Positions 1 to 6,729 of a stretch of DNA of 9,395 bases are shown here, piece after piece. The translations under genes and the position numbers were made by a program. The notes under the pieces are model-generated. The model searched no databases. It was not told the DNA's origin and worked only from the letters and a program-made list of their open reading frames with translations. The stretch's first letter is position 1. Each line of letters starts with the position of its first letter. This DNA comes from Halorhodospira sp. (GTDB taxonomy: Bacteria > Pseudomonadota > Gammaproteobacteria > Nitrococcales > Halorhodospiraceae): assembly GCA_007121755.1 (NCBI GenBank), contig SKJZ01000162.1, forward strand, positions 1 through 9,395, read 5' to 3'.

Positions 1-2
1 AC

Positions 3-317
3 CAGCGATCGCTGGTGACTGTCACGGCCAAACTCGACGGCTTCGTCTGGCTGGAGGAGTTGATCGACCTGGTCGAGGAGGAGGCCTCGTGCCAGTTGTA
101 CGGCCTGCTCAAGCGCCCGGATGAGAAATTCGTCACGGAACAGGCGTACGATAACCCGAAATTTGTCGAGGACATCGTCCGCGATATCGCGGTGCGCCTG
201 AACAACGACCCGCGCATCATCGCGTACGCCGTGGCCTCCGAAAACTTCGAATCGATTCACAACCACTCGGCCTACGCCCTGATCGAACACGACAAGCGAA
301 CCGTGGCGGCCGAATAG
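3..317 (+). CDS. folE2: GTP cyclohydrolase FolE2 (type IB), C-terminal fragment
   Basis: This is the last ~104 residues of a gene whose start lies before the window; the frame is open to the left edge (QRSLVTVTAKL...), so the GTG at 15 is not the true start. The family converts GTP to 7,8-dihydroneopterin triphosphate, the first step of folate (and in some bacteria queuosine) synthesis, in the cytoplasm, as a metal-flexible alternative to zinc-dependent FolE. Recognition rests on the C-terminal segments LYGLLKRPDEKFVTE, AYDNPKFVEDIVRD and the terminal ENFESIHNHSAYA, which are characteristic of FolE2 and absent from FolE. The protein ends normally at TAG 315-317. A GC-rich hairpin follows the stop directly. 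Only the tail is visible, so catalytic completeness cannot be judged. Confidence 0.93.
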   Translation, partial: QRSLVTVTAKLDGFVWLEELIDLVEEEASCQLYGLLKRPDEKFVTEQAYDNPKFVEDIVRDIAVRLNNDPRIIAYAVASENFESIHNHSAYALIEHDKRTVAAE

Positions 318-337
318 GCCGGAGGGTTGCCCCCGGC
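318..337 (+). other. GC-rich hairpin immediately after folE2
   Basis: Arms GCCGG-A-GGG and CCCCCGGC pair with a single bulged A and a TTG loop, beginning on the base after the folE2 stop. There is no T-tract downstream, so it is not a canonical intrinsic terminator. It may stabilise the mRNA 3' end or act as a weak terminator. It also overlaps the candidate -35 of the next gene. Confidence 0.4.
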
Positions 338-355
338 GCGCAATCTCACTATCTT
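327..355 (+). promoter_or_regulatory. Candidate sigma-70 promoter of the TetR gene
   Basis: TTGCCC (327-332) and TATCTT (350-355) are separated by 17 bp; each matches the sigma-70 consensus at 4 of 6 positions. The implied transcription start falls near 362, inside the palindromic operator at 360-375, a layout that would give direct autorepression. It is a prediction from motif and spacing alone. Confidence 0.4.
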
Positions 356-359
356 TGGA

Positions 360-375
360 CTGACCGGACGGTCAG
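360..375. promoter_or_regulatory. Palindromic operator, probably bound by the TetR-family protein
   Basis: CTGACCG-GA-CGGTCAG is a perfect inverted repeat with 7-bp arms and a 2-bp centre. It ends 10 bp before the regulator's ATG. Dyads of this size with GACCG/CGGTC half-sites are typical TetR-family operators, and these regulators commonly repress their own gene. I saw no second copy in front of the downstream tolC-like gene, so that gene would be controlled by read-through or from another site. Confidence 0.7.
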
Positions 376-385
376 AGCAAAATAG

Positions 386-1033
386 ATGGACGTGGAAAAC
401 GAGCAGCACCCCCCCGCGCGGCCCCGGACCGGCGCCGCGGAGCGCATCATCGAAGCGGCCAAGCTCCTCTTCGCCCGGGAAGGGTACGCGTCAGTATCCA
501 TCCGCGACATCGCCGAGGCGGCGGAGGTCTGCAAGGCGAACGTCTTTCACCACTTCGCCTCCAAGGAAGCCCTCTATTTGGAGGTGCTCCGGCGCTGCTG
601 CCACAGTACCCGAACCCTGTTGGACGATCTGGAGGGAAGCGACGGCGGACCGCTGGCGCAGCGGCTGAGCCACTTCGTGCGGACCTACCTCCTGCGCAGC
701 CGTGAAGATCTCGACGGGTCGCTGCTGGTGCTGACCGAGGCGTTCGACACCACCCCGTGCCGCGCCCGCGCATTGGTGGACGAAGTCTTCGGTTCCGACT
801 TCCAGAGGCTCACCAACATCTTCACCGAGGGCCAGCAGAGTGGGGAGTGGCGCCGCGATCTCGATCCGGCGCTGATGGCGAGCCTCATCGTCGCGGCCAA
901 CTCCTTTTTTATCTCCTACCGCGAGATACTTCGTCAACTGCCCGGCGTCGACTTCGCCGACGACCCCGAAAGGTACGCTGCAATGGTAGTGGAGGCACTG
1001 CTTCACGGCATCCACGACGGACACCGGCCGTAA
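386..1033 (+). CDS. TetR/AcrR-family transcriptional regulator
   Basis: A 215-residue protein of normal TetR length. Residues ~16-62 form the N-terminal DNA-binding domain: helix 1 AAERIIEAAKLLFAREGY, then the helix-turn-helix SIRDIAEAAEVCKANVFHHF followed by ASKEALYLEV, closely matching the family pattern. The remaining ~150 residues are the helical ligand-binding and dimerisation domain, too variable to name an inducer. The ATG at 386 lacks a clear Shine-Dalgarno, but the DNA-binding domain starts shortly after it and no better start exists. The palindrome at 360-375 sits just upstream and suggests autorepression. Its neighbour 97 bp downstream is a TolC-type efflux channel, so control of efflux or envelope stress is a reasonable inference, since TetR regulators often sit beside the exporter they repress. 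Cysteines lie at residues 49 and 71-72; nothing shows that they sense anything. Confidence 0.92.
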   Translation: MDVENEQHPPARPRTGAAERIIEAAKLLFAREGYASVSIRDIAEAAEVCKANVFHHFASKEALYLEVLRRCCHSTRTLLDDLEGSDGGPLAQRLSHFVRTYLLRSREDLDGSLLVLTEAFDTTPCRARALVDEVFGSDFQRLTNIFTEGQQSGEWRRDLDPALMASLIVAANSFFISYREILRQLPGVDFADDPERYAAMVVEALLHGIHDGHRP

Positions 1034-1130
1034 ACCGAATGAGCACAGCCGCACCGGCCGGCGCGGCGTGTTATCTTCCTCCGTGCCGGGGCCGGAACTT
1101 TTACCACGGCGTGCGATAAGGATTGAATCG

Positions 1131-2627
1131 ATGACCCGTTTTTCCAACACCCCCTCCGCGTACTCCCGGTCGATACCCGTGAGATACGCGGGCGCGGCTT
1201 TGGCCCTCGCCCTGCTCACATCTCCGGCCGCCGGCGCGGACGGCCTCCTCCTTTCTGTCGGAACGCTGGACGGATCGGTGACGGCCGCCGCTGAGGATAG
1301 TGGCGAGCGGGCGGCGCCACTAAGCATTCCGCGCGAACCGCCGGAGGAAGACCTTCTCACGATCTACCGGCACGCCCTGGAGGCCGACCGGCAACTGGCC
1401 GCGGCACGCAGCCGGCGGCGGGTCGCCGAAGAGGACATCCCCCAAGCGCGGGCGCTCTACCTGCCTCAGATCGGCGTATCCGGCGGTTATGAACGGCGCG
1501 AACAGGATATATCCGACATCTCCGAGACACTGGAACACTCCGGCTGGGACGCTACTCTCTCCCTGACTCAGCCGATCTTTCGGCGGGAGGCCCTGATTCG
1601 CATGGAGCAGGCGCGCACCCTGGTCAGCACCGCGGAACTGGAGCTTTCGCTCGCCGGCCAGCAGTTGGCATTGCGGGTCGCCGACGCCTATTTCGATGTC
1701 CTTTTGGCCCAGGACGAGATGGCGCTGGTGGACGCCGAACTGGCCGCGGTGGAGAGCCAACTACGCCGCGCTGAACGCGCGCTGGAGGTCGGCACTGGCA
1801 CCCAGACCGATGTCGACGAGGCCCGGGCCGTCTTCGACCGGGTGCGCGCTCAGCGGGTGGCGGTGACCAACCAATTGGACGTGGCCCGCGAGGCCCTGCG
1901 GCGGATCACCGGACGCTACCCAGGATCGCTGGCCAGCCTGGAGGAGGGAGTCGAGTTGCGGCCGGTGGAGCCCGCCGACCCCGACCACTGGGTCGAAATG
2001 GCGGAACAGTACAACCTTGAGGTTCAGTTGGCCGAGCGCCGTGACCGCTTGGCGCGCCAGGAGGTGGACGCTTCACGGGCCGACCGCTGGCCCGACCTCG
2101 ACCTGGAAGCGCGATTGACCCGCTTCGACGGCACGGAGGACCGCCTCGGCCCCACCGGCGTGACCTCCAGCGACGGCGCGATCGATACCCGGTCGATCCG
2201 CCTACAGCTCTCGGTGCCCCTCTATACCGGCGGCGCCATATCGAGCCGCACCCGCGCCGCGGAAGCCGAGCGCACGGCCACCAGTGACGAACTCTTCGAT
2301 CAGCGGCGCGAAGGCGCGTTGGCCGCCCGCTCCTCGTTTCTGAACCTTGCGGCCAACCGCGAACGCATCGCGGCCTTGGAGCAAGCCCTTGTTTCGGCGC
2401 GCAGCAACGAGGCCTCCGTGCGGCGCGGCCAGGAGGTGGGACTGCGCACCACCACCGACGTCCTCGACGCCCAGAGCCGGCGCTTTCAGACTAAGCGCGA
2501 CCTTGCCGAGGCGCGCTACGGCTACCTGCTCAACTTTCTGGAGCTGCAAGCCGCCGTCGGCATCGTGCTGGACGAAGCGGTTATCGAAGATGTGAACCAC
2601 CACTTGCAATCGATTGGCCGCTCTTAG
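1131..2627 (+). CDS. TolC-family outer membrane efflux/secretion channel
   Basis: A 498-residue protein of usual TolC size. The ATG at 1131 is chosen because AAGGA (1118-1122) sits 8 bp upstream and it opens directly into a signal peptide: basic residues to 18, hydrophobic stretch ~19-31, cleavage probably near AAGA/DG (35-36). After a ~35-residue low-complexity linker come two outer-membrane-efflux-protein repeats, about 75-265 and 285-480. Landmarks are LTQPIF (145-150), YFDVLLAQ (187-194) and the long coiled segment to 260 in the first repeat, then PLYTGG (363-368), GLRTTTDVLDAQ (437-448) and YLLNFLEL in the second. Such proteins trimerise into a beta-barrel plus alpha-helical tunnel across outer membrane and periplasm, for tripartite pumps or type I secretion. 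No adaptor or inner-membrane pump gene adjoins it. It may be cotranscribed with the TetR gene; no strong separate promoter is visible in the 97-bp gap. Confidence 0.93.
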   Translation: MTRFSNTPSAYSRSIPVRYAGAALALALLTSPAAGADGLLLSVGTLDGSVTAAAEDSGERAAPLSIPREPPEEDLLTIYRHALEADRQLAAARSRRRVAEEDIPQARALYLPQIGVSGGYERREQDISDISETLEHSGWDATLSLTQPIFRREALIRMEQARTLVSTAELELSLAGQQLALRVADAYFDVLLAQDEMALVDAELAAVESQLRRAERALEVGTGTQTDVDEARAVFDRVRAQRVAVTNQLDVAREALRRITGRYPGSLASLEEGVELRPVEPADPDHWVEMAEQYNLEVQLAERRDRLARQEVDASRADRWPDLDLEARLTRFDGTEDRLGPTGVTSSDGAIDTRSIRLQLSVPLYTGGAISSRTRAAEAERTATSDELFDQRREGALAARSSFLNLAANRERIAALEQALVSARSNEASVRRGQEVGLRTTTDVLDAQSRRFQTKRDLAEARYGYLLNFLELQAAVGIVLDEAVIEDVNHHLQSIGRS

Positions 2628-2641
2628 CAGCGGCACTCCTA

Positions 2642-2658
2642 GTAATGGAAGTTATTCC
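2642..2658. promoter_or_regulatory. Weak AT-rich dyad upstream of the Fur-family gene (possible metalloregulator box)
   Basis: GTAAT and ATTCC flank a 7-bp centre as an imperfect inverted repeat (4 of 5 pairs), in the only AT-rich patch between the tolC-like stop and the Fur-family start. Fur/Zur boxes are AT-rich dyads in this position, and autoregulation is common. The match is poor and could be chance. Confidence 0.2.
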
Positions 2659-2690
2659 GATAGACCGGTGAGATACGGCGAAACGACCGC

Positions 2691-3149
2691 GTGATGGCAG
2701 ACAGCGACAAGACAGTGGAGACGACTCTCGGCGCCATTCGGCACGCCGGTATGAGGGTAACCCGCCCACGGCGGGAGATTATCGCTACCCTCGCCCGCCT
2801 GTACGTCCCCGCGACCCCCCGTGAGATCCACGATGCGCTGGACGGTGCGTGCGACCCGGTGACCGTCTACCGTTGCCTGACCGAGTTCGAGCACCTCGGA
2901 CTCGTTCATCGCCACGAGTTCGGCGACGGCAGCACCCGCTACCAGCTGGTGGACCCCGACGGGGGCCACTTCCACTACATCGTCTGCCGGCGCTGCCAGC
3001 ACGCAGAGCGCATCCACGCCTGCCCGCCGCCCGAATTGGAGGCGGCCGTCGCCGGGCGGGGATACAGCCAGATCACTCATACCCTGGAGTTCTTCGCGAT
3101 CTGCCCGGATTGCCGCGCTCTCCACGACCAACGAGGCAGAGAGGAGTAA
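2691..3149 (+). CDS. Fur-family metalloregulator, probably Zur-like
   Basis: A 152-residue protein (151 from the adjacent ATG at 2694; the GTG at 2691 gives the longer form and neither has a strong ribosome site). Residues ~12-75 form the winged helix: the GMRVTRPRREIIATL helix, then DPVTVYRCLTEFEHLGLVHR as recognition helix and wing approach. The dimerisation domain follows with metal ligands HFHYIVC (H93, H95). Two cysteine pairs, C99-x-x-C102 and C138-x-x-C141, form the structural zinc site of the family. The ending HTLEFFAICPDC resembles Zur more than classical Fur, which carries a His-rich HHDH stretch. Fur-family proteins bind DNA as metal-loaded dimers to regulate uptake or export. The next gene, 9 bp away, encodes a cation exporter with zinc-type ligands, so zinc sensing is the likeliest role. 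Zur in Xanthomonas is known both to repress uptake and to activate a CDF exporter. Fur or a peroxide sensor cannot be fully excluded. Confidence 0.88.
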   Translation: MMADSDKTVETTLGAIRHAGMRVTRPRREIIATLARLYVPATPREIHDALDGACDPVTVYRCLTEFEHLGLVHRHEFGDGSTRYQLVDPDGGHFHYIVCRRCQHAERIHACPPPELEAAVAGRGYSQITHTLEFFAICPDCRALHDQRGREE

Positions 3150-3158
3150 GACCGCCCC

Positions 3159-4328
3159 GTGACCGGCGCCCCCAACGAGATCGTTCCGGAGGAGTCCGCG
3201 GCGGACGCCAAGCGGCGCGTCACGTTGGTGGGTGGAGCGATCAACCTCTTTCTCGGCCTGGGGAAGATCGCCGCCGGCTACTTCGGTCAATCCCAGGCGT
3301 TGATCGTGGACGGCGCCCACTCCCTCTCAGACCTGCTCACCGACGCCGTGGTATTGGCGGCGGCCAACATCGGCAGCCGCGACGCGGACCACGACCACCC
3401 GTACGGCCACGCCCGCATCGAAACGGCGGCCACCGCCGGAATCGGCGCGTTACTCCTGCTCACCGCTGGCGGCTTTATCTACGACGCGGTCAACCGGCTG
3501 TTGATCCAGCCCGAAGCCCTATTGATCCCCGGCTGGCTGGCGCTGACGGCGGCCATCGCCTCTATCGCCATCAAGGAGGCGCTCTTCCACTACACCCGCG
3601 TCGTCGCCCGCAAAGCCGGCTCGGCCCTGATCCATGCGAATGCCTGGCACCACCGCTCCGATGCGCTCTCATCGCTGGTGGTGGTCGGGGGCGTCGGCGG
3701 CGTCATCGCCGGCATCCAGTGGCTCGACGCCGTGGCGGCGGTGGTGGTAGCCCTGATGCTCGGCCACATGGGGATGCGTTTCGCCTGGCAGTCAATGCGG
3801 GAACTGGTCGATACCGGCCTGGAACCCGACATGGTCGAGTATATCGAGCGGCTGGTGGAACATATGGACGGGGTGCGGGCCGTCCACGGTCTACGCAGCC
3901 GCCGTATGGGAAGCGATGCGCTGGTGGATCTGCACATACTGGTCGATCCGCGGCTCAGCGTCTCCGAAGGCCACCGTATCAGCGAGGCGGTGCGCCGACG
4001 GCTGATCCGCGATGTCGATGATGTCAGCGAGGTACTGGTCCATATCGACCACGAAGACCCCACTTGGGACGAAGATACGGTCCGGCTGCCGCTGCGCCGC
4101 AGGATCGAACGCAACCTGGCCGAACAGTGGGAAGGCCTGCCGCTAGCCGATGCGGTGGAGCGCGTCGACCTCCACTACATGGAGGGGAAGCTGGAGGTAG
4201 AGATCCACATTCCGCTCGATGCCGACAGCGACGTAGCGTCGCTCCGGGCCGCCGCCGAAGCCCTGGCCCACGCCGCGGAGAGGCTGGAACAGGTGGACGC
4301 CTGCCGTGTCCACTTTATTGGATGGTGA
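3159..4328 (+). CDS. Cation diffusion facilitator (CDF) exporter with extra C-terminal domain, probably Zn2+
   Basis: A 389-residue inner-membrane metal/proton antiporter. The GTG at 3159 is preceded by GAGGAG (3141-3146) inside the end of the Fur-family gene; the 9-bp gap implies translational coupling. The transmembrane domain (~20-215) has the transport site H54-x3-D58 (HSLSD) and H164-x3-D168 (HHRSD). It also has the cytoplasmic-loop site D77, H80, H84 (DHDHPYGH), aligned by eye to E. coli YiiP/FieF. The cytoplasmic domain (~220-300) keeps candidate ligands H243, H259, H295 and D297. In the CDF family, H instead of D at the first transport ligand goes with zinc preference over cadmium. 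The protein continues ~90 residues beyond the usual ~300-residue end; residues ~310-389 (VDLHYMEGKLEVEIHIPL, VDACRVHFIGW) look like a second alpha/beta domain. The Fur-family neighbour suggests metal-dependent control. Its end overlaps srkA convergently. Confidence 0.92.
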   Translation: MTGAPNEIVPEESAADAKRRVTLVGGAINLFLGLGKIAAGYFGQSQALIVDGAHSLSDLLTDAVVLAAANIGSRDADHDHPYGHARIETAATAGIGALLLLTAGGFIYDAVNRLLIQPEALLIPGWLALTAAIASIAIKEALFHYTRVVARKAGSALIHANAWHHRSDALSSLVVVGGVGGVIAGIQWLDAVAAVVVALMLGHMGMRFAWQSMRELVDTGLEPDMVEYIERLVEHMDGVRAVHGLRSRRMGSDALVDLHILVDPRLSVSEGHRISEAVRRRLIRDVDDVSEVLVHIDHEDPTWDEDTVRLPLRRRIERNLAEQWEGLPLADAVERVDLHYMEGKLEVEIHIPLDADSDVASLRAAAEALAHAAERLEQVDACRVHFIGW

Positions 4329-5301
4329 GCGGCGGCTCTTGCATCGCCGCCAATTGCTCCCGCAACGCCAACAGGTGCTCCTCCCAGTACCGGCTCTCTC
4401 CGAACCACGGAAACGCCATCGGGAAGGCCGGATCGTCCCAACGCTCGGCAATCCAAGCGGCGTAGCGGATCAGCCGCAGGGTGCGCAGCGGCTCCACCAA
4501 GTGCAGTTCCCGCGCATCGAACCGACGAAGGCTGCGGTACCCCTCCAATACCGCGTCGAGGCACGCCTGCCGCTCGTCGCGCTCACCCTGCAATAACATC
4601 CACAGATCCTGAATGGCCGGCCCGCCACGGGCATCGTCCAAATCGACAACGTGAAAACCGTCGTCGGTCTGAAGGACGTTACCCGGATGGAAGTCGCCGT
4701 GAAGGCGCAGCTGTTCGACCGCGCCGGCCCGGTCCCAGCAAGCGGTGGCGGCTTCGAACAGGTCGTCGGTCAGAGTACGGTACGCGGCCTCGAGATGCGG
4801 AGGGATCCAGCCCCCAGCCAGCACCGCGTCACGCGCCGCCCGCCCGTGCTCACCGCTATCCACTGCCGGCCGATACTGAAAACGGCCCGTGGCGCCCACC
4901 CCATGTATGCGCGCCACATAGGCGCCGAGGCGGCGAATGATATCCCGGTCGTCCACCTCCGGCATGCGGCCACCGCAACGGGGAAAGACGGCCAACCGGT
5001 ACCCCGCGTGCTCCAACAGGGTGCGCCCCTCAAATGCCATGGGGGCCGCCACCGGCACCTCTCCCCGAGCCAACTCGGCGGTAAAGGCGTGCTCCTCCAG
5101 AATCTGCTCATCACTCCATCGCCCGGGCCGGTAAAACTTCACCACCACCGGCTCCGCGCCTTCCAGGCCGACGCGGTAAACACGGTTCTCGTAACTATTG
5201 AGCGCCAACAAGCGGCCATCGCAGACCCCGCCGGTGGCGCCCTCCACAGCCCCGAGCACCGTATCCGGGCTCAACTTCCCGAACGGGTGCGGATCGCTCA
5301 A
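4315..5301 (-). CDS. srkA: Stress response kinase A (SrkA/YihE/RdoA), Ser/Thr protein kinase
   Basis: Closely similar to E. coli SrkA throughout: LNSYENRVYRVG, VVVKFYRPGRWSDEQILEEH, EVPVAAPMAF, LRLHGDFHPGNVL, VDLDDARGGPAIQDLWMLL, and DPAFPMAFPWF near the end. From the proposed start the ATP-site lysine is K55, the catalytic-loop aspartate D203 (HGD) with N208, and the metal-binding aspartate D220 (DLDD). The family has an aminoglycoside-phosphotransferase-like fold; in E. coli it protects cells under stress by limiting death through the MazE-MazF route and responds to the Cpx system. I chose the TTG at 5301 because AGGAG (5313-5309 on the minus strand) lies 7 bp upstream and the product is 328 aa, the length of E. 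coli SrkA. ATGs at 5331 and 5328 would add 10 or 9 residues but lack a ribosome site. It is transcribed towards the CDF gene and overlaps it by 14 bp. DsbA, which often follows it in enterobacteria, is not here. Confidence 0.95.
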   Translation of the reverse strand: MSDPHPFGKLSPDTVLGAVEGATGGVCDGRLLALNSYENRVYRVGLEGAEPVVVKFYRPGRWSDEQILEEHAFTAELARGEVPVAAPMAFEGRTLLEHAGYRLAVFPRCGGRMPEVDDRDIIRRLGAYVARIHGVGATGRFQYRPAVDSGEHGRAARDAVLAGGWIPPHLEAAYRTLTDDLFEAATACWDRAGAVEQLRLHGDFHPGNVLQTDDGFHVVDLDDARGGPAIQDLWMLLQGERDERQACLDAVLEGYRSLRRFDARELHLVEPLRTLRLIRYAAWIAERWDDPAFPMAFPWFGESRYWEEHLLALREQLAAMQEPPLTIQ

Positions 5302-5358
5302 CAAATTTCTCCTGATTGCCAACCCCATCATGAAAGAAAGGGGCAAACCTCTATCTCA

Positions 5359-5373
5359 TCAGGGTAGCCCTGA
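5359..5373. promoter_or_regulatory. Small perfect inverted repeat in the srkA / membrane-protein divergent region
   Basis: TCAGGG-TAG-CCCTGA has 6-bp arms around a 3-bp centre, in the only space between divergent srkA and the rightward operon. Its position fits an operator acting on either promoter, but no family-specific match is recognised and short GC dyads arise by chance in this genome. Confidence 0.3.
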
Positions 5374-5393
5374 ACGCCTTACACTCGCTATCC

Positions 5394-5768
5394 TTGGAGG
5401 CGGAAAAATCTCGAAGCGGGGCGGACCAATTGTACAGAGGACTACCCGGACAGCCATCGCCCGGCCCGATTAGACGCGTCATCGGGGCCGTAGTCGCGGT
5501 GGCGGTGCTCGCGCTGGCGGCGACGTTGGGGGTGGTTGTCCTCGCTGTTCTGCTCGGGCTGGCGGCCATCGGGGCCGTCATCCTCGCTGTGCGCATTTGG
5601 TGGTTCCGCCGTCAACTGCGGCAGGCCGCGCAGCATTTTGAAGAAGAGGAGGGCCGCCGAGAACACGGCAAGGGACCGTCCGGCGGCCGCGTGATCGAGG
5701 GTGAGTACACTCGCCAAGACGAAAAAAACGGAAGGACCGCTAAGCCGCACCGGCGGCGCGGGCCGTAA
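5394..5768 (+). CDS. Small two-helix membrane protein of unknown function
   Basis: About 124 residues (112 if the second TTG at 5430 is used). The reading frame is convincing but the start is not. TTG 5394 has no ribosome site, GGAGG at 5396-5400 has no start codon at a usable distance, and TTG 5430 has only a G-rich stretch before it. Residues ~27-66 are strongly hydrophobic (IGAVVAVAVLALAATLGVVV then LAVLLGLAAIGAVILAVRIW) and probably form a helical hairpin in the inner membrane, followed by a basic aromatic stop IWWFRRQLR. The last ~50 residues are hydrophilic and contain the segment GGRVIEGEYTRQDE, then a basic tail. I recognise no domain. It stands 31 bp before the M23 peptidase gene on the same strand and so is probably the first gene of the peptidase-bactofilin operon, making a role near the envelope or that complex a fair guess. 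Confidence 0.7.
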   Translation: MEAEKSRSGADQLYRGLPGQPSPGPIRRVIGAVVAVAVLALAATLGVVVLAVLLGLAAIGAVILAVRIWWFRRQLRQAAQHFEEEEGRREHGKGPSGGRVIEGEYTRQDEKNGRTAKPHRRRGP

Positions 5769-5799
5769 CCAATAAGCCGGCAAGGAGAGACATAACGCC

Positions 5800-6729
5800 G
5801 TGAAGGAGCGCTTTACCGTCACCATCACGGACTTTCGGGGTGCGCGGCACTATTCGCTGCACCAGATTGCCAAACGCTTCGCGCTGGGCGTTGCCGGCAT
5901 ATTGCTGCTCACTCTGCTGGGGGGCGCAACCGCTATTTACGCTTTGAACCAACGTATCGACGAGCTGGACACCATGCGCGCCCATACCGAAGAGGTGGCC
6001 GCATCGATCGAAGAGCGGAATCAAGAGCTGCGTAACCTGATCGCCGCCCGGGAGCGTGAGATCCATCAAATGGACCTGGAACTCGGACAAATCGAGGCGC
6101 TGGTGGGGCTGGAGCCGAACCCGGAGGCAGATCGTGGCGAGCGCCTCGACACCGCGAACCAGACAGCGTTGGAAAAGTCCCTGATGCTCAGCGCCATACC
6201 GAGCGGGTGGCCGCTTGAAGAAGCGTCCGTGATCACCAGCGGCTACGGATGGCGGAACCACCCGGTAACCGGCGAACGCCGCTTCCACGGCGCCGTCGAC
6301 TTGCGGGCGCGGCGGGGCACCCAGGTGCTCGCCGCCGCCGACGGCGTCGTCAACTTCGCCGGCAAGCATCGGGGCAGCGGGCTTGGCAATCTGGTGATAA
6401 TCGATCACGATTTCTCCTTTCGCACCCACTACGCCCACCTGCAAGAGGTGCTAGTAGAACAAGGGGAGTATGTTCGCGAGGGAGAGGTCATCGCCACGTC
6501 GGGGGCATCGGGCAACGTCAACGGGCCGCACCTCCACTATGAGGTCTGGCACGTCCAGCGTAGGCTCAACCCGGAACCCTTTATGAAATGGAGTCTGAGC
6601 AACTATGAAGAGCTCTTCGAGCAAGAGGGCCGCGTAAAATGGGATTCATTGGCAAAGGGGATAAAGCGAAGGGCCGAAACTCTGGAACGACGGTTATCAG
6701 CGAGGGCACCCGACTTGTCGGAGAACTGA
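5800..6729 (+). CDS. Membrane-anchored M23 peptidoglycan endopeptidase (LmdC-like, bactofilin partner)
   Basis: A 309-residue LytM/M23 metallopeptidase. The GTG at 5800 follows AAGGAGAGA (5782-5790). Residues 1-27 are a cytoplasmic leader (RFTVTITDFRGARHYSLHQ). A single transmembrane helix spans ~28-48, a charged coiled coil ~50-100 lies in the periplasm, and the catalytic domain spans ~140-262. Zinc ligands are H163 and D167 (HGAVD) and H246, with H244 of HLH and H213 of THYAHL completing the M23 set, so the enzyme appears active and should cut peptide cross-links of peptidoglycan. In alphaproteobacterial LmdC/BacA and Helicobacter Csd1/CcmA such peptidases work with bactofilins in cell-shape control; in LmdC the short cytoplasmic leader is the bactofilin contact, so the same may hold here. 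The final ~30 residues (after 279) are encoded in the overlap with the bactofilin gene. Confidence 0.93.
   Translation: MKERFTVTITDFRGARHYSLHQIAKRFALGVAGILLLTLLGGATAIYALNQRIDELDTMRAHTEEVAASIEERNQELRNLIAAREREIHQMDLELGQIEALVGLEPNPEADRGERLDTANQTALEKSLMLSAIPSGWPLEEASVITSGYGWRNHPVTGERRFHGAVDLRARRGTQVLAAADGVVNFAGKHRGSGLGNLVIIDHDFSFRTHYAHLQEVLVEQGEYVREGEVIATSGASGNVNGPHLHYEVWHVQRRLNPEPFMKWSLSNYEELFEQEGRVKWDSLAKGIKRRAETLERRLSARAPDLSEN

Noticed and set aside
318..337. Intrinsic terminator of folE2
   Set aside because: The hairpin is strong but lacks the T-tract needed for a confident terminator call, so it is listed only as a hairpin.
1034..1130. Promoter for the TolC-type gene, such as TATCTT near 1072
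   Set aside because: No -35 hexamer at proper spacing and no copy of the upstream palindrome could be found, so no promoter is claimed.
491..1360. Long minus-strand open frame (~289 codons) opposite the TetR gene
   Set aside because: High G+C makes long antisense frames common. The plus strand encodes a textbook TetR protein, and the antisense product is Arg/Ala/Gly-rich with no recognisable domain.
2849..4021. Plus-strand open frame (~390 codons) across the Fur-family and CDF genes
   Set aside because: Its product is an Arg/Pro/Gly-rich shadow spanning two well-supported genes in other frames.
4651..5367. Plus-strand open frame of ~238 codons opposite srkA
   Set aside because: srkA on the minus strand matches a known kinase from end to end; the opposite frame shows no family pattern and no ribosome site.
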